Source: Henricia sp. BOLD:AAB3569 (Eukaryota > Echinodermata > Asteroidea > Spinulosida > Echinasteridae). Taken from it: a stretch of DNA of 64,000 nucleotides. Under the pieces are notes generated by a model. That model ran no database searches and was not told the origin of the DNA. It saw only the letters and a program-made list of their open reading frames with translations. Position numbers and translations under genes: made by a program. Shown one piece after another: positions 1 through 11,520 of this stretch; within the stretch, counting starts at the first letter, position 1; every line of letters begins with the position of its first letter. The stretch is taken from contig JBBELK010000372.1 of NCBI GenBank assembly GCA_037783545.1, positions 62,001-126,000 of the forward strand, written 5' to 3'.

Positions 1-609
1 CTCCCTTCCAATTTCAAGTAGGTGCAAATTTTGCGAGCCTGGCTCATTTCTGATAGCCCCTTTTTAATTTGAGCATAGTGTTGAGCCACACGTATCAGAA
101 ATGAGCCATTACAAATCAGGAACATTCTTCGCAGTTTCGGTTATGTAAAAATGATGGTTCGGATTGAGAGCTCTTTTAATGCAAACATATTTTGAAGTGT
201 GATAAAAACCATTTTGACAACTTTGCTTTAATGGAAACAAGAAAAAGAATTATGTCTTTGGTATTGATTGCAAGATTTTTAGTTTTCGAGACAATGCATG
301 TGCCCGCGTTCAGAATTTAGTAGCACCGTGCATCACCACTTTGCAAAAATCAGCTATGAATTTTTCGCACTTTAGAAAATTGCAATGTTTAGGCCTAACT
401 CATCGCCGCAAAGTTTTTATTTCGGATATGTGCGAAGCCAGCGATTATAAATGTCTACCTTCTTGGCCCAATTGGGCTGTAGTTTAAGTCCATCACAAGT
501 TACTGAAGATCGCCAAACGTCAATTTTAAAAGGCTCGTTGCATCGTTTGCAAATGAATTTGTTTTGAAAAATTTCAAAAACAAAAGCATTACATATTACA
601 TATCTAAAG
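1..609. other. AT-rich intergenic DNA, nothing assigned
   Basis: No gene, RNA or repeat with a second copy in the window was recognised. Confidence 0.5.
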
Positions 610-845
610 AATAATATTGATAAACTGCCTTGTGGAAATTTCAGCCACATAGATGCAGTAATACTTCAGAAAACTTTAAAAATTTAAACATGGTTTATGT
701 GCTGAATGAATGGTATACCATTTTTGCACGGGGAAAATCATTTGGTGTTTGTTATCATTGCTATATCAACACTTTTTAGTCGAGTTTTTCATGTCAACTC
801 ATGAAGAAGAATTGTGGTCAGTGCAAATGATTAAATGGGGCTTTA
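610..845 (+). repeat. Family BB interspersed repeat, copy 1
   Basis: Begins with TTGATAAACTGCCTTGTGGA and runs to GCAAATGATTAAATGGGG. The same sequence recurs, diverged, at 3396-3635, 25083-25183, 30535-30775, 38511-38716, 53413-53683 (reverse) and 62111-62203 (reverse). Shared landmarks are TAGATGCAG, TACTTCAGAAAA and GTTTGTTAYCATTGCTAT. No inverted ends or tRNA boxes are visible, so the class is unknown. Confidence 0.75.
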
Positions 846-1479
846 AGTCGTTACCTTTTTATACATAATTCACTATAATACCAAACAAAAAGACCGAAAT
901 ATGTTATAACTGCAGGCGAATAATACAAGTCATCTAGTCTGAGCCATTGGGTGAAATTATGGTGCACGGTGTCTTGCCATTTTCAAGAAAGTGAAATTTA
1001 CGTATCTATTTAACACTTGACTTCTTGAAAATTGATAGCCTGTTGCCTTTTCTCTCGGGTTTTTAAATCCCTCGGGAAAGAAAATCCATCTTTTTCTAAA
1101 AAAAACAAAAGACGTATTGTTGATTCAAAACTTGAATAGTAGTTACTTATTAAAAAAACACAATTGTGCTTGCGTCGTGCGTTCAGATGCAGCAAGTGCA
1201 GCAAAATAAACTTAAAAAGCTGGACAACATGACATCTTCATTTCAGCGCAAACCTCGAAGAGTGAGAAATAACATTCTTGCACGATCAGATTCATTACAA
1301 AAAGTTACTGAAACCATACATTGGCATTTACAACTGACCTATTTGTGCTGTTTCTGTTTCAAACATTTTCAAGACAGTAGTGGTTTAGCTTACGGCTCTG
1401 CCACACCTTCGCTGTGTCGCCGATTCGGCAGTACGTGATTTGACCATGAATAGTTCCTAGCCGGACACGAAAGCTAACG
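846..1479. other. Intergenic, nothing assigned
   Basis: AT-rich; only short overlapping frames with no recognisable product. Confidence 0.5.
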
Positions 1480-2330
1480 CAATCTAGCCTATATTGTGCC
1501 AGATTGTCATTTCTGTGCCCACTCGAGCATCGCCTGAATTAATCGACTTCATTATAGCCCATGACGTGAGGGAGGGAACACTTTGTGATAGCGGATCCAT
1601 ATTTCAAACGGCTTTTAAATTTTTAACGAGCACGCTGCCGGCTGGGACAGCAGCGCGCGAAGCTGGGGTCCGCTCTGCCGTCATTTGGCCGTTCCGCACC
1701 GCGGTGTTTCCCCGGCCACGCCGCGCTAGCTTCGATGAGCCGCGACCCCCACGGCGGCCCCGCTCCCAGCGGTACTAATGAATAGATGATTACGCACTTT
1801 GGATGAAATTTGCGCCTCCCGGAGGAACGAATGCGACACGCCGCAAATGCTTGTCTTGTTTCCCGGCACAACTCCTCGTCATTCGGGACTTTGCAGGAGT
1901 TATCAGACGTGCGAATCAAGAGACCCCACTGCTGTGGTGTTTTTGATTTTAATCCTGTGCTCTGCTTCAGATTTCAGACTTAAAAATTCCCGCGATAGAC
2001 AGAGAATCTCTCTGTCTACAGGGGAGGAAATGCAAGGTGATACTTGCACCACTGCGCTCTCTGCCAAAATGAGATTTATCTGGCCCAAAACGTGACCTCC
2101 CTACCAAAAGATGTCGACACCCCGCGGCCTCGTCTCTTCAACATCTGTTGTAGGCCGTCTGGCTGACCCGGTTGTTTGAGTCGCGCACTCAAGCGGGACC
2201 GCTGAGTAAAAAACACGGGGGAGAAATTGTCTCTGGGACCCCTCTCCCGGGTGGAATACGCAAGGGGGTAGAGAGCTCCAGTCCCCCACAACACCTCCAG
2301 ATGACGGTTAGTAAAAGGCTTCTCTCAATA
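1480..2330. other. Low-repeat, GC-rich, CpG-dense block
   Basis: Base composition differs sharply from the AT-rich surroundings. Around 1620-1775 the sequence is very GC-rich with CpG roughly every 6-7 bases. No inverted ends or family members elsewhere were found. Overlapping short frames on both strands reflect composition and look non-coding. It may be a CpG-island-like regulatory element or conserved non-coding DNA; this is inference from composition only. Confidence 0.35.
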
Positions 2331-2839
2331 ATGATCCTTAATTCCAGGCACTCTATGAATAACCAATCAGGCCTCCAGGGTCGGGACGGCCATCAAGCTC
2401 TTTGTAATTTTCCGCATCCGTGAATGTGACCAATATTCACCCCTTAATGACTGCAATGGGCCATCGTAATGGATATGTTAATCGTGTCTTTAATTGAGCG
2501 AAGTCTATCATGACTGTCATTTGTAATGACATTCTTGAAGACTTGGTGTGAAAGTCTGAGACGATTAAAAGTGAAATTGATTGCATCCCCGGGAAGGGAT
2601 TTGGGGCGTTCACCTATGGTTTAAGACTACTTAACCATGCCTCGGATTTTGTGGTGTTTAAAAATCTACCATGGTTGCACCTTTCTATTTTACATTCAAT
2701 AGCTTCAATTTGCCGTGAAAAATTATCTTGGAAGGAATACTTAAGGCCCTCTCATAGGGCCTACACGGAAAAATCTCGGGCGCGAGCTTCAAGAGTTGGC
2801 GAATTCGGGAAACTCCTATAGTAAAACCCCTGGCGTCAC
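2331..2839. other. Intergenic with a possible conserved non-coding stretch
   Basis: 2440-2580 is unique in the window and contains several TGTCA/TGACA and ATTA words (for example ATGACTGTCATTTGTAATGA), the kind of sites bound by TALE and other homeodomain factors. This resembles developmental enhancers but is inference without alignment. A short palindrome GGCCCT...AGGGCC lies at 2752-2760. Confidence 0.25.
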
Positions 2840-3390
2840 AATGTCTACGAGTATACTACGAGCGTACTACGAGTCGGTTACAAATTTGGTACGAGTTGTC
2901 TCGAGTGTACTGCGAGTTTTACGAGTTAACTACGAGTTATTACGAATGAGGCAGGAGTTTCCCAAGTAAGTCACGAGTTTACTACGAGCTTTCCGAACTT
3001 ACTGCGAATCAGTTACGACTTCGGCATTTTGCGTGGAATTTGGCGCCAAACCATCTGGGATTTCACTGACTCTTGCATCTCGTGCGTGAGGTCGTTGACA
3101 ACTCGTACAACTCGTATCAAAGTCTACCCAAAGTCGTGTGATACAGTTTGCAACGATCTGTACGAGTGGCCTAAAGCGGGCCTCCCACTGTGCTATTTTT
3201 GCCACGAGTTTCCTACGAATTGGTACGATTATCTTAGTCTGCCTATAGACTCTACACACAATCGTACCCAATCGTACCCCGGTCGTAGCTAATTCGTGGC
3301 AAAAATCGCACAGTGGGAGGCCCGCTTCAGAGTTATAATTATACGGGTTGCACGAGTTTGGTACGAGTTGCACGGGTTTGAACATGAAAT
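2840..3390. mobile_element. Family D: ACGAG-rich block with palindromic MITE core
   Basis: The core at 3174-3327 has near-perfect inverted ends of about 34 bp starting AAGCGGGCCTCCCACTGTGC. On both sides the DNA is saturated with ACGAG/CTCGT words (TACGAGT, GCGAGTT). Reading frames on both strands here are by-products of the inverted structure. The form is that of a non-autonomous DNA transposon; the superfamily is not determined. Confidence 0.75.
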
Positions 3391-3395
3391 TTTGA

Positions 3396-3635
3396 ACATG
3401 TTGGTAAATGGGCCTGCAGAAATTAAATTTCCATTAAATGTCTGCTATACGTAGATGCAGCAAAATCTTTATCCGGCAACACATGGTTTCAGGGTCAATT
3501 AATGCTGGAAAAACATTTTTTTTGACAGAAAGAAAGAAAGAAAACGCGTCGTTTGTTATCATTGCTATATGAACGCTTTGAGTACGGTTTTTCTCAAGTC
3601 AAATTTTAGTCATTTCAAGTGATGCAATAGACCTA
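3396..3635 (+). repeat. Family BB, copy 2
   Basis: Diverged copy of the 610-845 repeat, sharing TAGATGCAGCAA and GTTTGTTATCATTGCTATAT. It is interrupted by a GAAA microsatellite at 3528-3546. Confidence 0.6.
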
Positions 3636-4107
3636 ACGCTGGCTTTTGAAAGTTTCATCACTATTAAGAAAGATTTCCCCACAATTTTAAATATGACTCC
3701 ATTGCCTGAAACGTCTTTGTTCATTTCCCAGTCTTATTGCTACATTATTTCAATTATGTAAAACTCAATTGGTAAAACTCATGACTTGATGGTGAAAACA
3801 AAGATCCTTTTCCACACACTTTAATACTGCCTTTCATCCGCTTGATGTCAAACTGTACCATTGGCAGAGCTGCACAAAAATAGTAATTTTCCGAAGAATG
3901 TGTTGCAAAATCCGGGAGGGTTGGCAGCTCTGCATTGGCGTATTTGTTCATTGATCACTTATTCAAACTTTTTGCAGCCTTTTAATAATTAATTTGCAAC
4001 AAAACGAACGGGTACTGGACGATAAAGTTCTCATTTGTATACATGTAAAAAGAACACAGTATCAATTTTGCATCCCTGATACCAATATCCCGTGTGCGAC
4101 ACCGCCT
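3636..4107. other. Intergenic, nothing assigned
   Basis: AT-rich sequence without recognised features. Confidence 0.5.
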
Positions 4108-4217
4108 GAGGCGAGTTCAATAGCGCAATACGTATGCATACCGACAATACCTTCAACGGTGAAGGTATAGGAAAATACCCAATACCGGCGTACGTATTGT
4201 GCTATTGAACACGCCTC
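4108..4217. mobile_element. Small palindromic MITE (family AA)
   Basis: A 110-bp unit bounded by inverted ends of about 27 bp, GAGGCGAGTTCAATAGCGCA on the left and its near complement on the right. No second copy was found in the window. Confidence 0.65.
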
Positions 4218-4588
4218 TGATGTACATCCAGCGTGGAGTATACTTTTCACATTCCACCTCTTGGTGGCGTGCTCCACACGTACCGTTTCATAAGATATTT
4301 TCGAAACGACTGTCTTCGTCTTCGGTTTCTGCCCTCAGAAATAGTAAGAAATACAGAATGAAGCGAACAATATGTCTTTCCAGCTTCTACCATAGACTCG
4401 TGTATAATGTCGGGCCAAAACAATGAATTCAGACTTAGCCAAATTATAATTATACACGAACTGTTGGAAACACGAACACGACGTAAACAAAACACCAAGC
4501 AGACGAGCGTCCTCTATTGACAGTGTCATGCAAAATACCCTCTGCCTTCTCGTCACCGAATATTCTACCAGATTCAGATGAGACTTCG

Positions 4589-4685
4589 GTGGCGGATCCA
4601 GACACATTGAAATTCAGAAATACAAAGGAATGCACCTGGCTTTTCCCATTGTATTCCTGTAGTTTAATGAGCCCGGATCCGCCAC
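4589..4685. mobile_element. Mini inverted-repeat element with GGCGGATCC ends
   Basis: An 11-bp perfect inverted end GTGGCGGATCC closes a 97-bp unit. The end resembles the CAGGGGCGGATCCAG ends of family A, so it may be a reduced relative; this is tentative. Confidence 0.45.
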
Positions 4686-4714
4686 TGGAATTCGCCAAGA
4701 TATTTTCCGTTGCA

Positions 4715-4895
4715 CTGCTGCTTCAGTTGTGGAGATGGGAGGAAAAACTCCTTACAGAACATGTGGTGAACGCCAACGGAACCGCGTAGGAACCGAGAAT
4801 CCGATTAACATACTGCATAGGCAGGATTCGAACCCGGACCACACAGGTGGAAGGCGAATAAAGAACCTCTAGTTTAACCTGATTCCCGGCCCCAG
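4715..4895 (-). mobile_element. tRNA-derived SINE, family T2, copy b
   Basis: On the minus strand a B-box-like GGTTCGAATCC (about 4830-4840) follows a degraded tRNA-like head. The body is shared with copies at 8518-8699 and 9968-10235. The A box is decayed, so the copy is old. Confidence 0.6.
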
Positions 4896-5438
4896 TCAAA
4901 CTCAACAGAATCTGGCAATGGAATGGGTTGAGAAATTGAGTCACGAGCTAATAGTTTTTAGTTTCTAAGCATTGTTGCAAATTGGCCTAGGTTTGAACCT
5001 TTTTTTAGGGGGGGGGGGGGGGGGGACGGTGGGGCGGGGGGCAGGGAGGATCGGTTCCAATTTGACTTAGGAATCGTGGTTTCGTTCGGATTCGAATCCA
5101 TTTTCAAAATAAACATTGACATTGACCGAACTTTAAAAGAAAACAAATCTCGCAAAATTATGTAATTTCTGCATTTCACTAACATTCAAAATCACCGGGT
5201 ACTTCCTGAAATCGAGTATTTCCTAGTCAGAATCGCGATTGGAATCGATTCTAATCGACCCCGGAGAGAACTCGCCCAGGACTAGTTGCACGCAGCTTGC
5301 TACAATATATTGAAAATATACCGTTTTAGTTTAAAATGGGTTAAATATTTTGATTTCACTGCAGTTTACCTGCTGAGTGACCGGCAAGCTCCTGTACATC
5401 TTAAACGAAACGATCTACTTCCATCTGTCAGTTCTGAT
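4896..5438. repeat. Intergenic with a poly-G tract
   Basis: A run of about 20 G at 5008-5025 continues into a G-rich stretch to 5048, with G-quadruplex potential. The rest (5050-5240) has ATTCGAATCC/GGAATCGATTC-type words also seen around 18580-18800, possibly a shared old repeat. No gene. Confidence 0.5.
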
Positions 5439-6059
5439 TTAAAAAAACAAAGATAAAGAACCAATGTTCGGAAATTGGCTTCTTCTGTTGTATTGTCCAA
5501 AATGACGACACAGCTTTTGTGGGCAGTCAACGCATCCTGTAACGGTCACTGCATCCCGGCTCGCATCAGCAAAGACAATCATTTCATTTTGCGAAAAATT
5601 AAAGCTGGTGAGCCGACCTTTCGTCGGACAATTCCTTTTTGACCTCTGTTGATGGGACAGAAGATTGGAGCCGGGAATACGATGGGCATTTCTCTCTCGT
5701 TTGTTTGCATCCAGACGACCCTTGAATGGACATAAACTGTCCGTGCTATAGATGCAGTCAATCACCATGTCTTCGGGCCAAGTCCGCAGCAATAACCTCC
5801 CGTCTGGAGCCGTTTCCCATCCCGGTCTTTGCCGTTCAAGAAGGTCAACCTCTAGTTTTATACATTGTGACAGACCATATCCTCTAATTTGTCGATTGTC
5901 CGATGGAAGGTATATTTTTAAGGTCTTGGTTGGAGGGCGGGCTAATGCGTTGCATGTGGGGGACACGGTGTGAGACGCCGAATTGAGAAGATTGGAAACA
6001 CGTGGAGGCGTTTTGGGTTTTCTAATCACATCGGGATTACGGGGCAAGAATTGAGCCAA
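5439..6059 (-). other. Unassigned 206-codon open frame, possible exon or chance
   Basis: This is the longest uninterrupted frame outside the GPCR and lies in a segment without recognised repeats. It opens at a TTG; the first Met is near residue 97 (EDMVIDCIYSTDSLCPF). The translation has scattered Cys, no signal peptide, no membrane helix and no motif I recognise. It could be an internal exon of a gene extending outside the window, or a chance frame. Function is not assigned. Confidence 0.2.
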
Positions 6060-7765
6060 AAATACCGGGGAATGTCAGAAAATACCCTGAAACTGACCAG
6101 GCAAAAAGCAATGTATTATCAGTTGCTAGCATAATTTCTGTGTATATATGTAGACAAGGAAATGATACATGCACTAGCAACTGATTTTGGTTTGCAGGAT
6201 TCTTTAACAATTTGTTAAGCGCCTTTTAACGTTTCTAGCAAAAGTCATCATGTTAAATGTTTAGTAGCACGCAAAATGTTTGCATTCTAAGTGATATATG
6301 CGATCATTAAACCATTTAAAAAGAAACCATTTTAGTTTTAAATACATTTGATTGGCAATTATGTTTCTTGAAAACCCAAATCGCGTGTATGTATGCAGTT
6401 TCTAACAGAGTGCAGCGGTCGCGCACGTATGCTAAAAATTACGTAATCTAGATAACCGGCGCAATTTCCAAAATAGTTACTTGTATAGATTGACGACTCC
6501 ATTGTTGTAAACAAAAAACTAAAGTTTAATTTCCTAAAGAATATTTTCATGTCATTTAATTTTTTTGTCATTTTATAGACACTTGCGTGCTAAATCTCCG
6601 TTGTGCATTGCTAAGGAAAGGTAATTGCGTTCCTATGAGCACAAGTTGTCACTACTCTCTGCGTAAAGGACTCGTAGACGGCAAAGACCTGTGCTGCCAC
6701 CAAGCGTTGAAAAAAGGACATGTTTTCGCGATCTTGAACGGAGACCTGTTTCTGACGTATTCTAGATTCAACCAATGGTCAGTTTTGGTCGTCGGCAACC
6801 GAGCTCGTTTATTGGTTTAACTATAATAGTAATTACGTGACAAACGCGTTCCTGGTTATGTTCGCGAAAACAGGCCCTTGGTGTGACGGGTGAATCTAGT
6901 TTGGTCCAATTCGTTTCCCCCCCAAAGGTTGAAGCTCGCAACAGACCTAAATGTTAACATAAAAAGCCACACACGAACAGACAGGCAACACATCTGCCTT
7001 CGATCCTTATTCATGGTAGGAGATACGTCTTGACAGAGAGCGAGCCAAATTCAGAGAGACGTTTACCATGCCACGGTTTCATATGGGCCAAGAAACGAAA
7101 CCAGACTATTACAACAGGTGCACATAATCAGCGGCCCACGGAAATATCACATTTCAGCACAGGACACAATAATACGCGTTGCAAGACAAGCAGGAGGGCT
7201 GGCTGCGTCAACTTCCCCGGCAGTGGGAAATGAGCTCGTTACGGGGGTACCTCTGGCTTCGCTGCTCGGTCTTCACGGATGGGTGTCACAAATTGAACGG
7301 GGGAGGTCCTTCGCCGTGAACTCGCAGTAACAAGGCCGTTGACTCTTGCGGCGTATTATTAAGGGCAAGGTGGGGGAGGAGACGGTGGGAGGTGAGACGC
7401 TCGGTTTATCGGAATTGGGTCATACGGTTGGAAGAATATGAGGCTGCTGCTGTACAACCGCAACATCACTGCACTAAATATCACAAGGAAAGGTCCAAAG
7501 GGGAATGGTGTTTCATATTGAGCCTATGAAACTTATCATGTACATTTGTGATGTGACTGAACTGTTGAGTTGTTTGTTGAAAGTTCTGATTTCGAAATAT
7601 ACCCTCAAAATAGATAAGTAATGTGGTATTATAAAATTATACGATTTTGGAATTTAGACCATCCAAAGCTTACTACATGTACAAACAAACCAAAATGAAA
7701 GTTATCGAGAGAAAAAAACACCGTTGTAAGACATGTCTGTAACTTCTGAACGAACGCGATAGTTG
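6060..7765. other. Intergenic, nothing assigned
   Basis: No repeat with a second copy here. 7020-7340 is somewhat GC-richer and low in repeats, but its short overlapping frames have no recognisable domain. Confidence 0.4.
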
Positions 7766-7865
7766 CAGAGGCGGAATTTGTTAATGTAAGCTTGTTGCGG
7801 ACAGGCGGACACACAGAAAATGCAATACATTTTTTGGGTGTCAGAGCAGGGTCTGAATCCGCGCC
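7766..7865 (+). mobile_element. Family A (hAT-like) MITE, internally deleted copy
   Basis: Starts CAGAGGCGGA, keeps the internal GGACAGGCGGACAC segment and ends AATCCGCGCC, as in 9118-9304, but lacks about 85 bp of the interior. Confidence 0.65.
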
Positions 7866-7879
7866 GTTGGAATGAAACA

Positions 7880-7985
7880 ACCAAACTTGGGATGAGAGAA
7901 GAAAAAAATCGTACGGCCTTATCGGGATTCAAGCTTAAGACCTCTGACTAACCTGGCAGATGCTCCACCAGCTTGGTTGTCATTT
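7880..7985 (-). mobile_element. tRNA-derived SINE, family T1, copy a
   Basis: Shares the AACTTGGGATGAGA tail and GCCTTATCGGGATTCAAG head region with copies at 55546-55639 and 55741-55839. The promoter boxes are damaged. Confidence 0.6.
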
Positions 7986-8272
7986 CTGAAGTAAAAGTCA
8001 TAGTCTCAGGGGTTTTCACCGAATGAAAACTAGACATCATTGCTTAATTCCTTGAACTAGAATTCCCGAAATTAATGTGGGCAGACGACGCAGCCCGATT
8101 CAATAGACTGCCGAAGTGAATACGTCACCCTATTGTTAGTTGCCTAGGCAATGGCTCTACACTAACAATCACTGAACCGTTTCCCGGTGCTTTTACAATG
8201 GTGTTTTATCTGGCAGCAATGATGTTTGGAGCCAATCGCCATGGCAACACGTCAAACTTCGGCATAACATTT

Positions 8273-8729
8273 GGTGCACGATATGAGGCCGAGTAAAACC
8301 CTGCCCCCTCCATTGTTCCCCCATTTTGTGTCAAACATGCAAGGAATTTCCTTTCAGGTTTTAGGAGGGAGTCGTACAAAAGGGAAGAGTGTGTTGACGT
8401 ATAGCGGCGGTAGGGGGTTGGGGAGTTCATGCACTCGGTTGCATCTTCGGCAACTAAGGCCCTTTATGCCATCAACTATACGGTTTTAGCTTTAACTATG
8501 CTTTATTATTAACTTGAGATAACGATGAAGGAGTTGCAGTTTTAGAAGTGGGAGGAAAACCCCCAGAGAAATCCTCAGGGGAAAACCCACGCGGTCAAGT
8601 AGGGACTGCAAACCCAATCCACATACACGCCCTGGATTCGAACCCGGGACACCAGAGGTGAAAGGCGAGGAAAGAACCACTACGCCAACCCGACCGCCCA
8701 GTTCACTCGGTCTTATGTCTTGTAGCATA
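8273..8729. mobile_element. Family S element carrying a nested SINE
   Basis: Begins GCACGATATGAGGCCGAGT and ends CACTCGGTCTTATGTC, roughly inverted. The body (CCATTGTTCCC, CTTTCAGGTTTTAGGAGGG) recurs at 26680-26860, 26873-27262 and 28545-28730. SINE T2 copy a (8518-8699) interrupts it, so the S insertion is older than that SINE. Confidence 0.6.
8518..8699 (-). mobile_element. tRNA-derived SINE, family T2, copy a (best preserved)
   Basis: On the minus strand the head has an A box, TTGGCGTAGTGG, and a perfect RNA polymerase III B box, GGTTCGAATCC, about 45 bp later. It is followed by a non-tRNA body with TTTTCCCC and GGGTTTTCCTCCCAC. This is the classic layout of a SINE mobilised by LINE machinery. 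Confidence 0.8.
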
Positions 8730-9117
8730 TAGTTTCACTCTATCAACCTGACGGTTACTGTGGGCGCATTGTTAGTTGCGAATACAATCGACTATAAGCA
8801 TTGACCCTGCGCACGTTGTCTATATCAGTTTAATGTAGCGACTGAAATGAGACAAGTCCATTAAGATTTTGTGTCCAAAATTTGCTTCCTCAAAACCCAT
8901 GAGGTATCTTTGAGAGACATTAACAGAGAAACGAAACATTTCAGAGGAATACATGTCGGTGAATCTTCTAATCTTTTGTGCCACCTTTGGGCGCGTGTTG
9001 TCGTCCTAAATCGCCTAATTTTGGGAAAAAATGCCGTGTAAATAAACGCATTATAATTTGAATAACGCAGTTACACCAGAAAGCTTCCGGTGAAAGTGTT
9101 CATGTTAAGAGACGTTA
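8730..9117. other. Intergenic, nothing assigned
   Basis: No feature recognised. Confidence 0.5.
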
Positions 9118-9304
9118 CAGGGGCGGATCCAGGAATTTTTCCAGGAGGGGGTTTTGCCACCAGGGAGGGGTTTTGCCCATCAGATTTTTATGTCAGCTCG
9201 TTTCGGACAGGCGGACACGCAAAAAATGCATTACATTATATGTTTTGGTGTCGGAGCAGGGGGGTTGTTTGACCCCCAAAAGACCCCCTCTGGATCCGCG
9301 CCTG
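9118..9304 (+). mobile_element. Family A MITE, hAT-like ends, intact copy
   Basis: Inverted ends CAGGGGCGGATCCAG and CAGGCGCGGATCCAG enclose 187 bp. Both flanks carry CGTTA (9113-9117 and 9305-9309), a likely 5-bp target duplication. A reverse-orientation copy lies at 58724-58932. CAGGGG-type ends are common among hAT elements. The frame conserved between the copies is a by-product of shared sequence. Confidence 0.8.
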
Positions 9305-9380
9305 CGTTAAGACATCCGTTGGAAAGTATGTAAACAACGCCTGATGTCATCTAGATTTCGCTAGTCTTTTCTAAAAGAGA

Positions 9381-9801
9381 GAGGTTTCGCAAGTGCACGG
9401 ATACGGATAGCGCGACGGATACGTCACAGGTTGTGACGTCATACGCGTCTGACTATCTGCTACGCGTTTGCACGGCACGCGTATCGAGGTCGCTATGCGT
9501 AAGCACTAAACGCGTAGTGAAATTTCGGATTTCTAGTGTTTTAACTTATTTTTCGTTGCGTTTACGTAGCCAGGTTATGAATTATGAATGTCTACGAACT
9601 TTTTGTGCATTTCAAAGCTTTGGATTGAAAGTAAAATTAGTATCAAAGCCGTGTTGTGCCGGGTAGTTTTCCCGCTGTCGGAAATAGACGCCTTTAAGCT
9701 AACACGCTGTAGTTTTGAAGTTGCGAAACCAGAGAAATGTCACTAACGGTTACGGATAACTAAACGTCTGCGTACGCGTATCCGTCGGTTTGCGAAACCT
9801 C
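9381..9801. mobile_element. Family JJ: palindromic CpG-rich element
   Basis: Inverted ends GAGGTTTCGCAA enclose about 420 bp with paired ACGGATACG/CGTATCCGT motifs near both ends and a TGACGTCA octamer at 9435-9442. No other copy was found here. Confidence 0.5.
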
Positions 9802-9967
9802 CCTATTATAAAAAAATTAACCATACACCAAAAAAAGAACCACACGACAGACAGCAGCAAAACAAAAGGTTCGTGCATGCATGACAATATGCCATGCACA
9901 TGCTTGGCATGTTACGCCGGAATAAAGAGGTAAAATATTCGCGGATTGTTACGCTTCACTTTTTCTA

Positions 9968-10235
9968 TCGTATGATCCCCTAAAAGAATCGGGTTGTTGA
10001 GATTAGCCCTGCAGCCACCTAGGGGGTTCTTCAGCACGGCCACGAAGTGCAAGAGAACAGGAAGAAATGCTCAGTTTTAGAGGTGGGAAAAAACACCACA
10101 AGTGTGGGAAATCCAACGGAATCAAACAGGCACTGAGAACCCAATCCACTTACTGACCCGGACGGGATTCGAACCATGGGTACAGTACAGGTGTAGAAGG
10201 TGAGGAAAGAACCACTACGCCAGCTTAATTCCCCG
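9968..10235 (-). mobile_element. tRNA-derived SINE, family T2, copy c
   Basis: B-box-like GGTTCGAATCC and A-box-like GGCGTAGTGG lie on the minus strand. The downstream body (CCACGAAGTGC, AGAACAGGAAGAAAT) extends beyond copy a and matches 17474-17690. Confidence 0.65.
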
Positions 10236-10937
10236 TTATACGCTTCACTATCTAGTGCAGTCGTCAGGGCCGCCATTTTGGACTGTCTTTTGAGTTCTAT
10301 GTTAATTTCGCCTCGAAGGAGCATATTCCTGAATCGGCTATATAGAAGGTACATGTATGTCCGAGATGAGATCATTTAATTAAATGGCGCGCGATGATAT
10401 ATCACTGCAGACGCAGCACCGTACACGTCGTACGTTTAATACCTAACACCTGGTCGTCTCCCGTCACTGTCACAATCATTTTGGCGCGCAAATGTTGAGG
10501 AGATGTCGTCTGCTGACAGGCCGGAACGATTCGTCTGCGGGTTCCCGCCGCCCTGTTTCCACGGGATGGGACGAGGTTAGTTCGGCCTACAAGAACCGCC
10601 CAGTAAACAATCTGTACATTCCATTCATATAACTTATGGTGTAGTCAGTAGTCACCATAGCACCGATGACAAACGAGGAGCACAGACGCGCGATTTTGTA
10701 ATTGTGAATGCAAGGAAATGCCGACAATGCATCGCAATAATTGCGAGTGTCGTTTGTTGTTAATTTTGAGGATGTTTTGTTTTTTTCTATTGCAAAACAG
10801 ACTCCAAAAATGTGGTTCCTAAAATGTTGTTCTTCTGATACACGTCATTGAATAGACCTAAAACAGGATGACGCCACAATTCGTTTACATGTGCGCATTT
10901 CTATCGGAAAACGTGAAACAGGCTTGGGTCTATAATA
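10236..10937. other. Intergenic, nothing assigned
   Basis: Includes a GC-richer patch near 10430-10600 without recognisable features. Confidence 0.4.
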
Positions 10938-11077
10938 GACCTTATGCATGGCGGCCATGACAGAGGGCAGGTTTTCATATTCAAATGATGTGACAATAGA
11001 CCCACAAAGTGCCTACTCGTGCATGACGCACTGTGACAATGTGACTGCCCTCTATCATGGCCGCCGAGCATAAAGTC
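10938..11077. mobile_element. Family E MITE, copy 1
   Basis: A 140-bp unit with about 33-bp inverted ends starting GACCTTATGC and containing GGCGGCCATGA, flanked by TA on both sides. A second copy lies at 13497-13628. Confidence 0.8.
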
Positions 11078-11520
11078 TATACTCATGTATGGGTAAAACA
11101 AGGGACGACCGCCATGTTTCGCGTTTTCTTTTAAGTATCGTGTATGTCATCAGCCGCGTCTGATTTGTTTGGTACAGATCTGAATGCTTTTCGCACAAAA
11201 GGGGTCATGTCTGAGATTCAAATTGGTTTGAATGGTTCTCGTTTTTAAACGTCTGTGATCACCGTAATGTTTAAAATAAAAATTGACAACTTGGGAGAAA
11301 ATTGATTTTTAAATTAAAAAGTTGCTTGAGTGACATCCAATATCTTCAAATGTAAAATAGTACAATGTATCACAACAGTTCGCTGCATGTGCTATATTTT
11401 AAAACTATTGCGGAGTATCAAGAGTAGTTTCATCCGTTTGTCTATAGGTACATCTCTGCTGACGTTGTGTCGGGCCTATTTTTTTTAAAAATATATAAAA
11501 CGAAAAGTTTCTATTTTCTT
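11078..11520. other. Intergenic, nothing assigned
   Basis: AT-rich, no feature recognised. Confidence 0.5.

Noticed and set aside
9090-9272. Short protein similar to one encoded at 58658-58966 (minus)
   Set aside because: Both lie in the two copies of the family A MITE; similarity reflects the shared repeat.
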